Source: Thalassobacillus devorans
GTDB lineage: Bacteria; Bacillota; Bacilli; Bacillales; Halobacillaceae
Reading direction: 5' to 3'
Assembly: GCF_011761345.1 (NCBI RefSeq)
Contig: NZ_JAASRY010000005.1
Span: 124,001 to 188,000, forward strand
DNA length: 64,000 bases
This document shows, piece by piece, positions 31,018 through 42,883 of the stretch. A program made the position numbers and the translations under genes. The notes beneath the pieces were generated by a model. It was not told the DNA's origin. It worked only from the letters and a program-made list of their open reading frames with translations, and searched no databases. Position 1 is the stretch's first letter. Every line of letters starts with the position of its first letter.

Positions 31018-31125
31018 ATGGAAGAATTCGCACTATCCGGGGCAACATGGTTCTGGCTGTTTGTCCCTATGCCAATATTAATCCTACTATCCGTCATTAC
31101 TTTATTTACTGAAAGGAGCGAATAA
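31018..31125 (+). CDS. 35-residue membrane peptide upstream of putP (symporter small accessory protein type)
   Basis: MEEFALSGATWFWLFVPMPI followed by LILLSVITLFTERSE and a stop. The ATG is preceded by GGAGGTGG at good spacing. One hydrophobic helix (about 11-29) lies between an acidic N-terminus and a charged tail. It sits 6 bp ahead of putP, whose Shine-Dalgarno (AAAGGAG) is inside its last codons, so the two are translationally coupled. Short single-helix proteins encoded directly before sodium/solute symporters are a recognised group, and I think this belongs there. Its effect on transport is inferred, not known. Confidence 0.75.
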   Translation: MEEFALSGATWFWLFVPMPILILLSVITLFTERSE

Positions 31126-31131
31126 CAAACA

Positions 31132-32646
31132 ATGGGTACAGCAACGTTAATAACGTTTATTATTTATTTATTAGGTATGCTGGGCATCGGTTTTGCCGCA
31201 TACAAAATGACAAGCAATTTATCTGATTATGTATTAGGAGGCCGCCGTTTAGGTCCAGGTGTCGCAGCATTAAGTGCCGGAGCATCTGATATGAGTGGTT
31301 GGCTATTATTAGGTCTGCCTGGTGCTATTTATGCAGCAGGTCTTGGAGAAGCATGGATCGGGGTCGGACTTGCCATCGGTGCTTACTTGAACTGGCAATT
31401 CGTCGCTCGTCGTCTACGTGTTTATACGGAGGTTGCAAATGATTCGATCACGGTCCCGGATTACCTGGAGAACCGTTTCCACGATAATTCACACATCTTA
31501 CGAGTAATTTCAGCACTTGTAATCCTTCTATTCTTCACCTTCTATACTTCATCCGGTATGGTAGCAGGTGCCAAACTTTTCGAAGCGTCCTTCGGATTGT
31601 CGTACACACAAGCACTATGGATTGGTGCAATCGTGACCATTTCTTATACTTTCTTGGGTGGTTTCCTTGCAGTAAGCTGGACGGACTTTGTCCAGGGTAT
31701 TTTGATGTTCGCAGCATTGATTGCCGTGCCGCTCGTAGCTATTACGGAAATCGGCGGTTGGGATGCAACTATTAACGCTGTTGGTAATATTGAAGCCAGC
31801 AACTTGAACATGGTAAGTGGTGTAGGCCTGTTAGCAATTATCTCCTCCATGGCGTGGGGACTTGGTTATTTCGGTCAGCCGCACATCCTTGTCCGTTTCA
31901 TGGCACTACGTTCACCTAAGGACGTGCCAAAAGCGCGTTTCATCGGTGTTACATGGATGGTTTTAGGACTATATGGTGCGATTTTCACAGGTTTAGCAGG
32001 TCTTGCTTACATCAATTCACAGGATGTTGGCATGTTGAGTGAATTTGGTATTACATTGATCAATGAAAATGGCGTTCAAATGCTGGATGACCCGGAGAAA
32101 GTATTTATCGCATTTTCCCAAGTATTGTTCCATCCTGTCATTGCCGGTATTTTATTGGCGGCAATACTGTCTGCTATCATGAGTACGATTGACTCTCAGC
32201 TGCTTGTATCTTCTTCAGCACTTGCGGAGGACTTCTACAAAGCGATTTTCCGTAAACAGGCGACTGAGCGCGAATTGGTTTGGGTTGGTCGTATTGCTGT
32301 TGCAGGTATCGCATTGATTGCCGTAATGCTTGCACAAAATCCAGACAGCACAGTGCTTGAGCTCGTGTCTTATGCTTGGGCAGGTTTTGGTGCGGCATTC
32401 GGCCCGATTATCATCTTGTCTCTATTCTGGAAAGGCATCACCCGTAACGGTGCACTTGCCGGTATGATCGTCGGTGCTGTTACTGTAGTTGTATGGGCTG
32501 ATTTCTTAAACGGTGGCATTTTCGATCTTTATGAAATCGTTCCTGGTTTCATCTTGAACTTGATTGTTGCTATCGTTGTCAGTCTTGCCGGGCCTAAGCC
32601 TTCTAAAGAAATTATTGCTTCCTTTGAAGAAGCTTCCCGTCGTTAA
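31132..32646 (+). CDS. putP: Sodium/proline symporter
   Basis: 504 residues, solute:sodium symporter family, about 13 helices. PutP features: GGRRLGPGVAALSAGASDMSGWLLLGLPGA in the first helices (sodium and proline site region), WQFVARRLRVYTEVANDSITVPDYLE, and AAILSAIMSTIDSQLLVSSSALAEDFYK near residue 340-370. It imports proline, either as nutrient (next to rocA) or as osmolyte, which would matter in a halophile. Coupled to the upstream 35-residue peptide and followed by a bidirectional terminator. Confidence 0.95.
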   Translation: MGTATLITFIIYLLGMLGIGFAAYKMTSNLSDYVLGGRRLGPGVAALSAGASDMSGWLLLGLPGAIYAAGLGEAWIGVGLAIGAYLNWQFVARRLRVYTEVANDSITVPDYLENRFHDNSHILRVISALVILLFFTFYTSSGMVAGAKLFEASFGLSYTQALWIGAIVTISYTFLGGFLAVSWTDFVQGILMFAALIAVPLVAITEIGGWDATINAVGNIEASNLNMVSGVGLLAIISSMAWGLGYFGQPHILVRFMALRSPKDVPKARFIGVTWMVLGLYGAIFTGLAGLAYINSQDVGMLSEFGITLINENGVQMLDDPEKVFIAFSQVLFHPVIAGILLAAILSAIMSTIDSQLLVSSSALAEDFYKAIFRKQATERELVWVGRIAVAGIALIAVMLAQNPDSTVLELVSYAWAGFGAAFGPIIILSLFWKGITRNGALAGMIVGAVTVVVWADFLNGGIFDLYEIVPGFILNLIVAIVVSLAGPKPSKEIIASFEEASRR

Positions 32647-32651
32647 TGGTT

Positions 32652-32694
32652 AAAAAAACTCTTTCCTGTAACGCAACAGGAAAGAGTTTTTTTG
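32652..32694. terminator. Bidirectional terminator between putP and the alpha/beta hydrolase gene
   Basis: AAAAAACTCTTTCCTGT (from 32653), then ACAGGAAAGAGTTTTTTT. Near-perfect 17-bp stem with A and T flanks. Confidence 0.88.
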
Positions 32695-32703
32695 TTGAAT
32701 ATT

Positions 32704-33510
32704 TTACAAAGCGACGGAGTTTTGAATCTTTTTCTTCTGGCGATACTTGTTGATGAAGTTAATGGCTAACTCGTTGAACTTGTCCGCTTGTTCAATGTTA
32801 CAGACATGTCCGCATTCGGGAATTTCCACTAATCTTGCTTGTTCTATTTTCTCAACCGCCTTTCGCACATCTTTAATGCAAAGGTGATCTTGCGTCCCGG
32901 AAATATATAGTTTTGGAACTTTAGCCGCCCGGTGGATTTTTTCTAATGTCTTTTTCGGATGTCTCGCTACCTTGTACCAGGCCAGGAAGTCTTTTCGCTT
33001 CATTTTTTTCGCTTCGCGGACGAATGCTTCACGCCCCGACTTGTGGTTGGATCTTGGCATGAGAATTTGAGCGAACAACTTATAAAGGGTATGGTAGGGC
33101 ATGAAGTTCTTAATTGATTCCCCAAACACCAGCAGCCCCTTTGATATCGCGTTCATCCTGACAATGGATCCGCCAAGAACCGTGGATCTAACACGTTCAG
33201 GGAAATGAGAGATTAAACTTTGAATCACCATTGACCCTAACGAAATGCCGACAAAATGTGCTTTAGGAATTTTTAAATGGTTCATTAAAGCGATGATCTC
33301 TTCGTTTACTGTTTGGAAAGTCATTTTTTCTGAATAAGACGTCGTGCTTGGGGATTTGCCATGACCAGGCAAGTGGATAGAAAGCACATTGAATTGCTTT
33401 CGAAAAGCCTTGATCTGTTTATAAAATATCCTGGAGTTTCCTCCAATTCCATGGACAAAAATAACATACTCAGATGTAGAATCATTTGTTTTCAAAACGT
33501 AATCTAGCAT
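32704..33510 (-). CDS. Alpha/beta hydrolase
   Basis: 268 residues from the ATG at 33510, which is spaced seven bases from AAAGGAG. An upstream TTG at 33543 is open but has no ribosome-binding site. Oxyanion motif HGIGGNSR (20-27), nucleophile elbow GISLG with Ser90, an Asp in ISGTQDHLCIKD and His in CGHVCNIEQADKFNE complete the triad. A cap-like helical insert follows residue 110. Substrate unknown; such proteins range from lipases and esterases to lactonases. No signal peptide, so cytoplasmic. It stands alone behind a structured leader on its own strand. Confidence 0.88.
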   Translation of the reverse strand: MLDYVLKTNDSTSEYVIFVHGIGGNSRIFYKQIKAFRKQFNVLSIHLPGHGKSPSTTSYSEKMTFQTVNEEIIALMNHLKIPKAHFVGISLGSMVIQSLISHFPERVRSTVLGGSIVRMNAISKGLLVFGESIKNFMPYHTLYKLFAQILMPRSNHKSGREAFVREAKKMKRKDFLAWYKVARHPKKTLEKIHRAAKVPKLYISGTQDHLCIKDVRKAVEKIEQARLVEIPECGHVCNIEQADKFNELAINFINKYRQKKKIQNSVAL

Positions 33511-33544
33511 TGATGAACTCCTTTGTAACAGCACATTCAACATT

Positions 33545-33617
33545 ACCCATACACCATTGGCAATAAACCAGGGGTGCGGTTTTATGTGCTGGTTATGAAA
33601 ACAGGTGTACCTTGGGT
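33545..33617 (-). ncRNA. Possible structured leader RNA of the hydrolase gene
   Basis: Read on the minus strand, pairing ACCC/GGGT and TACACC/GGTGTA encloses AACCAG/CTGGTT, and GTTTT before the inner stem can pair with AAAAC inside its loop, a pseudoknot. An extended -10 on the minus strand (TGCTATAAT, 33618-33626) predicts a transcript beginning near 33611, at the edge of this element. I recognise no known riboswitch class here. Confidence 0.35.
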
Positions 33618-33734
33618 ATTATAGCATGTTTTTGGGTGAATTTCCTCCGGTAATGCCTTCCTTCCTATTTAATAGTTTCTGATGAGTCATCCGGTGTTTT
33701 ATGTTAAGATAGGAAAGGTGAAAAAACTTGAACG

Positions 33735-33764
33735 TTGCTTATTGAATCAATCATTTGGTATCAT
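33735..33764 (+). promoter_or_regulatory. Possible promoter of gatCAB
   Basis: TTGCTT (33735-33740), 18 bp, TATCAT (33759-33764). Acceptable but not strong. Confidence 0.35.
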
Positions 33765-33805
33765 CTAATATTATGTGAGTACGAAAACTCGATGGAGGGT
33801 TAGTT

Positions 33806-34096
33806 ATGTCTAGAATCAGCAAGGAAGAAGTAAAGCACGTCGCCAATTTGGCGCGTCTTGCGATTAGTGAAAAAGAGGCGGACATGTTTACCAAACAGTT
33901 GGACGATATCATTACGTATGCCGAACAGTTGAATGAATTGGATACTACCGGTGTCGAACCGACGACGCATGTATTGGATTTGAAAAACGTCATGCGTAAG
34001 GACGAACCTAGAAAGTGGCTGGAGAAGGAAGATGTTCTGAACAACGCTCCAGATCATAAAGACGGACAATTCAAAGTTCCATCTATATTGGAATAA
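33806..34096 (+). CDS. gatC: Asp/Glu-tRNA amidotransferase subunit C
   Basis: 96-residue belt-like subunit that wraps GatA and GatB in the enzyme converting Glu-tRNA(Gln), and Asp-tRNA(Asn), to the amidated forms. Starts [20 protein letters not shown], the usual GatC opening, with [21 protein letters not shown] in the middle. ATG after GGAGGG. Needed because most Firmicutes lack GlnRS. Confidence 0.96.
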   Translation: MSRISKEEVKHVANLARLAISEKEADMFTKQLDDIITYAEQLNELDTTGVEPTTHVLDLKNVMRKDEPRKWLEKEDVLNNAPDHKDGQFKVPSILE

Positions 34097-34109
34097 AGGA
34101 GGTACACTA

Positions 34110-35585
34110 ATGTCATTGTTTGACTATACATTAAAAGAGCTTCAAGAGAAGCTACATAATAAAGAAATCAGTGTCACGGAGCTTGTAGAAGAATCCTATC
34201 AACGCATTGAAGCGGTAGATGGCGAAGTAAAAGCTTTTTTGACATTGAATAAAGAACAAGCATTGAAACAGGCGGAAGAATTAGATGCTGCCCGCGGATC
34301 GGATGATACAGAAGCATTGTTCGGTCTTCCTATTGGTGTGAAAGATAATATTGTCACAAACGGATTGCGTACGACATGTGCCAGTCAGTTTTTGGACAAT
34401 TTTATAAATCCTTTGTATGATGCCACGGTCGTGGAAAAATTAGCAAATGCCAAAGCTGTGACGATCGGCAAACTCAACATGGATGAATTCGCTATGGGAT
34501 CTTCTAATGAAAATTCTAGCTATTATGCAACTCGCAACCCATGGAATACCGACTATGTCCCAGGTGGTTCCAGTGGTGGTTCTGCAGCAGCAGTAGCCGC
34601 TGGAGAAGTGTTTTTCTCCCTTGGTTCTGATACAGGGGGGTCCATCCGTCAACCGGCAGCTTTCTGTGGCGTGGTAGGTTTGAAGCCGACATACGGCCGC
34701 GTATCCCGTTTCGGACTGGTTGCATTCGCATCTTCTCTTGACCAGATCGGCCCAGTTACAAGAACGGTAGAAGACAATGCTTACTTGCTTGAAGCCATTT
34801 CCGGGCATGACAAAATGGACGCCACTTCTGCTGATGTGGACGTACCAAAATTCACAGAAGCATTGACTGGCGATGTCAAAGGTTTAAGAATTGCAGTTCC
34901 TAAAGAATACCTCAGTGAAGGTGTTTCTGAAGAAGTAAAAGAAGCAGTCATGAGTGCTTTAAGAAAATACGAAGAGCTTGGAGCTACATGGGAAGAGGTT
35001 TCCCTGCCGCATTCCAAGTATGCGGTAGCCACCTACTATCTGATCGCTTCCTCGGAAGCGTCTGCTAACCTTGCCCGTTTTGACGGCGTACGCTATGGTG
35101 TCCGTACACAAAATGCGGAATCCATGCTCGATATGTTCAAGCGTTCCCGCTCTGAAGGTTTTGGTGATGAAGTCAAGCGTCGTATTATGCTTGGAACATT
35201 TGCGTTAAGTTCAGGCTATTATGATGCTTACTATAAAAAAGCACAGCAAGTGCGTACATTGATCAAGAACGATTTTGAAAAAGTGTTGGAAGACTACGAT
35301 GTCATCATCGGACCAACAACGCCGACACCTGCTTTCAAAGTCGGTGAAATTGTAGACGATCCACTTACGATGTATGCCAACGATATCCTGACCATCCCAG
35401 TTAACCTGGCAGGTGTACCAGGAATCTCTGTGCCATGCGGATTCTCTTCTGAGGGTCTGCCAATCGGTCTGCAAATCATCGGTAAACACTTTGATGAAAG
35501 TACTGTCTACCGCACCGCACATGCGTTTGAACAGGCGACAGACTTTCACAAACAACGCCCATCCCTTGGAGGTGCGCAGTCATGA
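34110..35585 (+). CDS. gatA: Asp/Glu-tRNA amidotransferase subunit A (amidase)
   Basis: 491-residue amidase-signature protein that frees ammonia from glutamine. The catalytic triad is intact: Lys78 (GVKDN), cis-Ser154 (PGGSSGGS) and Ser178 ([12 protein letters not shown]). ATG after AAAGGAGG, 13 bp past gatC. Its last 4 bp overlap gatB. Confidence 0.97.
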   Translation: MSLFDYTLKELQEKLHNKEISVTELVEESYQRIEAVDGEVKAFLTLNKEQALKQAEELDAARGSDDTEALFGLPIGVKDNIVTNGLRTTCASQFLDNFINPLYDATVVEKLANAKAVTIGKLNMDEFAMGSSNENSSYYATRNPWNTDYVPGGSSGGSAAAVAAGEVFFSLGSDTGGSIRQPAAFCGVVGLKPTYGRVSRFGLVAFASSLDQIGPVTRTVEDNAYLLEAISGHDKMDATSADVDVPKFTEALTGDVKGLRIAVPKEYLSEGVSEEVKEAVMSALRKYEELGATWEEVSLPHSKYAVATYYLIASSEASANLARFDGVRYGVRTQNAESMLDMFKRSRSEGFGDEVKRRIMLGTFALSSGYYDAYYKKAQQVRTLIKNDFEKVLEDYDVIIGPTTPTPAFKVGEIVDDPLTMYANDILTIPVNLAGVPGISVPCGFSSEGLPIGLQIIGKHFDESTVYRTAHAFEQATDFHKQRPSLGGAQS

Positions 35586-37012
35586 ATTTTGAAACAATCA
35601 TAGGCCTTGAAGTACACGTTGAATTGAAAACTAACTCGAAAATTTTCAGCCCGTCTCCGAATATGTTTGGGGATGAGCCGAATACGAATGTAAATCCAAT
35701 CGACCTCGGCTATCCAGGAGTACTTCCTGTATTGAACGAGGAAGCTGTCAACTTCGCGATGAAAGCTGCTATGGCACTAAATTGCGAAATTGCTACCGAT
35801 ACGAAATTTGACCGAAAAAACTATTTCTATCCGGACAATCCAAAAGCTTATCAAATTTCCCAATTCGATCAGCCAATTGGGGAAAATGGCTACATCGATA
35901 TCGAAGTAGATGGTGTACAGAAGCGTATCGGCATCACTCGTCTTCATTTAGAAGAAGATGCCGGTAAACTGACGCACAGCGATGAAGGGTATTCCCTGGT
36001 TGACTATAACCGTCAGGGAACTCCGCTTGTAGAGATCGTATCGGAACCCGATATCCGTTCTCCGCAGGAAGCCTATGCGTATCTTGAGAAACTGAAGAAT
36101 ATCATCCAATATACCGGTGTATCGGATTGTAAAATGGAAGAAGGTTCTTTGCGTTGTGACGCTAACCTGTCACTCCGACCTATTGGGCAGGAAGAGTTCG
36201 GAACTAAGACAGAGTTGAAGAACTTGAACTCATTCTCCTTCGTTCAAAAAGGTCTTGAGTTTGAAGAAAAGCGCCAGGCCCAGGTGTTGCTAGCTGGCGG
36301 AGAAATTTTGCAGGAGACACGCCGCTACGATGAACAGACAAAAGAAACACTCCTGATGCGTGTCAAGGAAGGCTCGGATGACTACCGTTACTTCCCGGAA
36401 CCGGATTTGGTACCACTATATATTGATGAAGACTGGAAAGAGCGCGTACGTGCAGAAATTCCTGAGCTTCCAGATGCACGGAAGAAGCGTTATATTGAAG
36501 AACTTGAGCTTCCGGAATATGATGCAATGGTGCTGACAAATAACAAAGCGATGTCCGACTTCTTTGAAGAAACAATCGACCATGGCGCAGATGTTAAACA
36601 GGCATCCAACTGGCTGATGGGAGAGGTATCTGCTTATTTGAATAAGCAGCAGAAAGAATTTGATGAACTGGCCTTGACTCCTGAGTCGCTTGCCAAGATG
36701 ATTAAGCTGCTTGAAGATGGTACAATTTCCTCTAAAATCGCCAAGAAAGTTTTTGCTGAGTTAGTGGAAAAAGGCGGCGACCCAGAGAAGATCGTTAAAG
36801 ATAAAGGCCTTGTCCAGATTTCTGACGAAGGTCAGCTGACGGAAATCATCACGAAGATCTTAGATGAAAACCAGCAGTCCATCGAGGACTACAAGAATGG
36901 GAAAGACCGTGCACTTGGCTTCCTTGTTGGTCAGGTAATGAAAGCGACCAAAGGACAGGCAAACCCGCCGATGGTCAACAAGATTATCCTTGCAGAAATG
37001 GAAAAACGGTAA
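35582..37012 (+). CDS. gatB: Asp/Glu-tRNA amidotransferase subunit B
   Basis: 476 residues. The kinase/transamidase domain starts [24 protein letters not shown] and includes [32 protein letters not shown] and HLEEDAGKL. The C-terminal YqeY-like tail domain that holds the tRNA ends in [13 protein letters not shown]. Overlaps gatA by 4 bp and ends the gat operon at a hairpin. Confidence 0.97.
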   Translation: MNFETIIGLEVHVELKTNSKIFSPSPNMFGDEPNTNVNPIDLGYPGVLPVLNEEAVNFAMKAAMALNCEIATDTKFDRKNYFYPDNPKAYQISQFDQPIGENGYIDIEVDGVQKRIGITRLHLEEDAGKLTHSDEGYSLVDYNRQGTPLVEIVSEPDIRSPQEAYAYLEKLKNIIQYTGVSDCKMEEGSLRCDANLSLRPIGQEEFGTKTELKNLNSFSFVQKGLEFEEKRQAQVLLAGGEILQETRRYDEQTKETLLMRVKEGSDDYRYFPEPDLVPLYIDEDWKERVRAEIPELPDARKKRYIEELELPEYDAMVLTNNKAMSDFFEETIDHGADVKQASNWLMGEVSAYLNKQQKEFDELALTPESLAKMIKLLEDGTISSKIAKKVFAELVEKGGDPEKIVKDKGLVQISDEGQLTEIITKILDENQQSIEDYKNGKDRALGFLVGQVMKATKGQANPPMVNKIILAEMEKR

Positions 37013-37039
37013 ACGATATTTTCAAAAAACACGGCCCTG

Positions 37040-37070
37040 CAAAAGCACGCAAAGGACTGCGTGCTTTTGT
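37040..37070 (+). terminator. Terminator after gatB
   Basis: CAAAAGCACGCA, loop AAGGAC, TGCGTGCTTTTG, then T-rich sequence. Confidence 0.75.
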
Positions 37071-37169
37071 ATGTTTGTAAACAGTTTCCATATACTATAT
37101 TAATGGCGAAATAACAGTAAACAAGCTATGATAGATAATGGTAGAAAGCCTGGATGAGGGGGAGACCTT

Positions 37170-38105
37170 ATGAAACGTGCTCGGATCATTTATAATCCGA
37201 CCTCCGGAAGGGAAGTATTCAAAAAAGTATTGCCTGACGTGCTGGTTCGCTTTGAGCAGGCGGGGTATGAAACATCGGCGCACGCTACGACCTGTGCGGG
37301 AGATGCGACCGAAGCTGCTACTATAGCCGTGCAGCGTGGTTTTGACATTGTAGTAGCGGCAGGCGGCGATGGCACCATCAATGAAGTGATCAACGGCATA
37401 GCAGAACAGGAAAACCGGCCGAAACTTGGTATCATTCCTGTTGGCACAACGAATGACTTTGCCCGTGCGTTAAGTGTACCACGGAATAATATCCATAAAG
37501 CAGTCGATGTCATTCTTAATGATCATTATGAAGCTCTCGATATCGGAAGGGTAAATGATCAATACTTTATGAATATCGCCGGTGGAGGAAAACTGACCGA
37601 ACTTTCTTATGAGGTGCCCAGCAAGCTGAAAACAATGCTGGGGCAGCTGGCCTATTACTTGAAAGGCATCGAGATGCTCCCTTCCCTGAGACCAACTTGC
37701 GTAGAAATCGAATATGACGGCAAAGAATTCAAAGGGGAAATCATGCTATTCCTCGTCTCTAATACGAACTCAGTCGGCGGCTTTGAGAAGCTGGCTCCCG
37801 GGGCGGAAATGAATGACGGCTTGTTCGACTTACTAATAATCAAAAAAATGAATATCGCAGATTTTATTCGAATTGCGTCCATGGCAACACAGGGTAAGCA
37901 TTTGAACGACCCGCATATCATTTATACGAAGGCAAGCCTGATCAAAGTTCATACAGAAGAGAAAATGCAGTTGAATATCGACGGGGAATTTGGCGGATTA
38001 TTGCCCGGGAAATTTGTCAACTTGTATCGACATATCGACTTTTTTGTCCCGAAGGGTAAATTTGTGGCGGAAGAGAAGAAGCTGGAAGACATTGATATGA
38101 AATAA
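37170..38105 (+). CDS. dgkB: Diacylglycerol kinase DgkB
   Basis: 311-residue soluble DAGK-catalytic family enzyme that returns diacylglycerol, made as a by-product of lipoteichoic acid synthesis, to phosphatidic acid. MKRARIIYNPTSGRE opens the fold, GGDGT at 65-69 is the nucleotide loop, and IPVGTTNDFARAL and the late NIDGEFGG are conserved. ATG after GAGGGGGAG. Single gene between gatCAB and rlmCD, as in Bacillus. Confidence 0.95.
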   Translation: MKRARIIYNPTSGREVFKKVLPDVLVRFEQAGYETSAHATTCAGDATEAATIAVQRGFDIVVAAGGDGTINEVINGIAEQENRPKLGIIPVGTTNDFARALSVPRNNIHKAVDVILNDHYEALDIGRVNDQYFMNIAGGGKLTELSYEVPSKLKTMLGQLAYYLKGIEMLPSLRPTCVEIEYDGKEFKGEIMLFLVSNTNSVGGFEKLAPGAEMNDGLFDLLIIKKMNIADFIRIASMATQGKHLNDPHIIYTKASLIKVHTEEKMQLNIDGEFGGLLPGKFVNLYRHIDFFVPKGKFVAEEKKLEDIDMK

Positions 38106-38115
38106 ACTGGCTGGA

Positions 38116-38151
38116 AAAGGGTTGTAGATATAATTATCTGCAGCCTTTTTT
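38116..38151 (+). terminator. Terminator after dgkB
   Basis: AAAGGGTTGTAGATA pairs with TATCTGCAGCCTTT and runs into TTTTT. Confidence 0.75.
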
Positions 38152-38289
38152 CGCTATCCATATCGGCATGTGTTAAACTTTGGGCAAGGAACTTAGGTTT
38201 TTCTTGAAATTCGGCGTTAGTCCCCTGAAACTAAGCGTGCAAAATGATCGTATTTATTTAGATAAAACTAAGAAAAAGGACGATGTAAA

Positions 38290-39663
38290 ATGGCTAAATC
38301 AAAGCCGCCTGTACAAAAGAATCAACGGGTGGAACTGACTTTTGAGGATTTGACCCATGAAGGAGACGGTGTAGGGAAAATCGACGGCTACCCGCTGTTT
38401 GTCCCTTATGGACTGCCGGGTGAAAAAGCAACAGTGAAAGTGATAAAAGTGAAGAAAAACTTTGGTTTTGGAAAGTTGCTCGATCTTCATGAAAAAAGCC
38501 CGGAGCGGGTAGAGCCGCCTTGCAATGTCTTTTTCCAATGTGGCGGATGCCAGATCCAGCATATGAGCTACGATATGCAACTCGAAATGAAACAGAAGCA
38601 GGTCAAAGCCGCTATGCGGAAAATCGGTCACTTGGAGCATGTCCCTGTCCACCCGGTAAAGGGAATGAAGGATCCATGGCGATATCGCAACAAGGTTCAG
38701 ATGCCAGTGGGAGAACGTAATGGACGTCTGGTTGCTGGATTTTATCAAAAACGAAGCCACAATATCATTGATATGGACACATGTGTCGTTCAGGACGAAT
38801 CAAATGATCGGATGGTTGAAGCAGTGCGCCGTATCGCCGAGCGATACGGAACCCGGGCCTACGATGAAGAAAACAACCGTGGTGTGTTGCGCCACATCAT
38901 GGTACGTACCGGACAGAACACCAAGGATGTTATGGTTGTACTCGTTACCAGAACGGAAAAACTTCCGAATCAGGATGAGATCATAGATGAAATACGTGAC
39001 GCTTATCCAAGTGTGAAATCCATTGTTCAAAACGTAAACCCAAAGCGTACAAATGTCATATTGGGTAACGATACAAAGGTTCTTTACGGGGAGGAATACA
39101 TCTATGATACGATTGGTGATATCACATTCGCCATATCGCCTAAATCGTTCTATCAGGTCAACCCGACCCAGACAAAGACGTTATACGATCAAGCATTGGA
39201 GTATGCTGCGTTGACAGGGAAAGAACAAGTCATCGATGCTTATTGCGGTATCGGGACTATATCGCTTTTCTTAGCTCAAAACGCCAAGAAAGTTTATGGA
39301 GTCGAAGTGGTGCCGGAAGCCGTAGCGGATGCCAAAGCAAATGCAAAACTGAACCATATCGATAACGCAGAGTTCTATGTCGGACAGGCAGAGAAAGTGA
39401 TGCCATGGTGGAAGTCGCAAGGGCTGGATCCAGATGTCATTGTTGTTGACCCGCCACGAAAAGGCTGCGACGAGCAACTATTGCAATCCATGATGGAAAT
39501 GGAACCGGAGCGTATCGTTTACGTATCGTGTAACCCATCGACCCTGGCACGTGATTTAAGAACACTGGAAGATGGCGGCTATGAAACGAAAGAAGTTCAG
39601 CCAGTCGATATGTTTCCCCAGACATCTCATGTAGAATGTGTCTCATGGCTGGAGAAGAAATAA
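38290..39663 (+). CDS. rlmCD: 23S rRNA (uracil-5-)-methyltransferase RlmCD-type
   Basis: 457 residues. N-terminal TRAM domain ([20 protein letters not shown]), [4Fe-4S] cysteines 78, 84 and 87 in [12 protein letters not shown] with a fourth near residue 166 (MDTCVV), then the SAM-binding core ([30 protein letters not shown]) and catalytic Cys414 in [13 protein letters not shown]. In B. subtilis one enzyme (YefA) methylates both U747 and U1939. The same dual role is inferred. ATG after AAAAAGGACG. Confidence 0.93.
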   Translation: MAKSKPPVQKNQRVELTFEDLTHEGDGVGKIDGYPLFVPYGLPGEKATVKVIKVKKNFGFGKLLDLHEKSPERVEPPCNVFFQCGGCQIQHMSYDMQLEMKQKQVKAAMRKIGHLEHVPVHPVKGMKDPWRYRNKVQMPVGERNGRLVAGFYQKRSHNIIDMDTCVVQDESNDRMVEAVRRIAERYGTRAYDEENNRGVLRHIMVRTGQNTKDVMVVLVTRTEKLPNQDEIIDEIRDAYPSVKSIVQNVNPKRTNVILGNDTKVLYGEEYIYDTIGDITFAISPKSFYQVNPTQTKTLYDQALEYAALTGKEQVIDAYCGIGTISLFLAQNAKKVYGVEVVPEAVADAKANAKLNHIDNAEFYVGQAEKVMPWWKSQGLDPDVIVVDPPRKGCDEQLLQSMMEMEPERIVYVSCNPSTLARDLRTLEDGGYETKEVQPVDMFPQTSHVECVSWLEKK

Positions 39664-39680
39664 GTAATGCGTTACTATTA

Positions 39681-39736
39681 AAAAGAGATGGCTGACTCCC
39701 GAAGTATACAGATATCGGGAGCAGTCATCTCTTTTT
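39681..39736 (+). terminator. Terminator after rlmCD
   Basis: A long stem of AAAAGAGATGGCTGACTCCC paired with GGGAGCAGTCATCTCTTTTT, with one bulge. Confidence 0.85.
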
Positions 39737-39794
39737 AAAATGAATTTAATGCCTGGAAGCCCAGTTTATTCTTACGTATTTTTTAACTTAATCC

Positions 39795-40217
39795 TTACAT
39801 GTTTTTGCTTTGCTGAAGAAGTTTAGATTCTCCAGTACGTTCCCATTCTTCTACAGTTTCGTAGGCTTTTTCTGGTGAATATCCTTTTCCAACAAGCAAA
39901 CCCATTAGAATAAATTCTTGAAGAATGTGTGTTGGATTGATCCCTCTTTTTACATCCTCTAATCCTTCATTCACTAAAAATTCTGTGTGCTGGATCCATT
40001 GATCTGGAGTTTTGCCAAAAACGATTGTTTCTCTATTATGCTGAGCATAACCCAAAAAGCCTGCTTCATCATTTGAAGAGTGAACAGAATTTACACGGTT
40101 TACATGAGCTGATTCATAGGGAAAGCGCGAGTAACCAGGGTGCCTTTCATAGTTATAGAATGGCACATTAGCATAATACGGAGCTTGATATGGGTATCCA
40201 TAAGGAGTATAGTACAT
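39795..40217 (-). CDS. Hypothetical protein with Tyr/Pro-rich N-terminus
   Basis: 140 residues from the ATG at 40217, placed 8 nt after AAGGGA. A TTG nine codons upstream is also open but lacks a Shine-Dalgarno. The first 35 residues are aromatic and low-complexity (MYYTPYGYPYQAPYYANVPF), like some spore coat or surface proteins. The rest (TPDQWIQHTEFLVNEGLEDV, EKAYETVEEWERTGESK) looks like a small helical domain. No membrane segment. I do not recognise the family. Confidence 0.7.
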   Translation of the reverse strand: MYYTPYGYPYQAPYYANVPFYNYERHPGYSRFPYESAHVNRVNSVHSSNDEAGFLGYAQHNRETIVFGKTPDQWIQHTEFLVNEGLEDVKRGINPTHILQEFILMGLLVGKGYSPEKAYETVEEWERTGESKLLQQSKNM

Positions 40218-40350
40218 GCCCTCATTCCCTTCACAGTTTTTCAAATTATCCTATGTATCTTCGGTCAGAGTGTACTCGAATTAATTTTCTATTGCACTAG
40301 TAAAATCGGACATAATCATTGGAGCAGCAAATAATAAACTGTTATTTATG

Positions 40351-40409
40351 AAAAATACCCTGCCTGATGCCCACAGCGGGAGAGTTCGCTGTAGGCATCC
40401 TGCCAGGGT
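40351..40409 (-). terminator. Terminator of katG
   Basis: On the minus strand ACCCTGGCAGGATGCC...ACAGCG pairs with CGCTGT...GGGCATCAGGCAGGGT, a stem of more than 20 bp, followed by ATTTTTC. Confidence 0.88.
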
Positions 40410-40423
40410 TTGTTCATAATATA

Positions 40424-42661
<2,238 letters not shown>

Positions 42662-42695
42662 TTACAACTCCCCCTCCTGGATATGGTGATAAAAT

Positions 42696-42728
42696 ATTAT
42701 AACCGTTCTCAAATTATAATTATAATAA
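42696..42728 (-). promoter_or_regulatory. katG promoter with PerR/Fur-family box
   Basis: TTATAATTATAATAA (42714-42728, + strand reading) matches the PerR consensus TTATAATNATTATAA with one mismatch. A TATAAT -10 on the minus strand lies at 42696-42701, so the box would cover the -35 region. PerR control of katG would give peroxide induction. Confidence 0.5.
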
Positions 42729-42883
42729 AAAAATACCTTAAATGAAAGCGATTTCACACAAAATTCAGAAATCAAATTTAGACAAAATAATACATAAGCA
42801 GGAAAATAGTATAGGAGATTCAATCAACTAGTATTTTGTGAAAATTCCAGTATATGATGGACTAATATCAAGGGGGAATTCTC

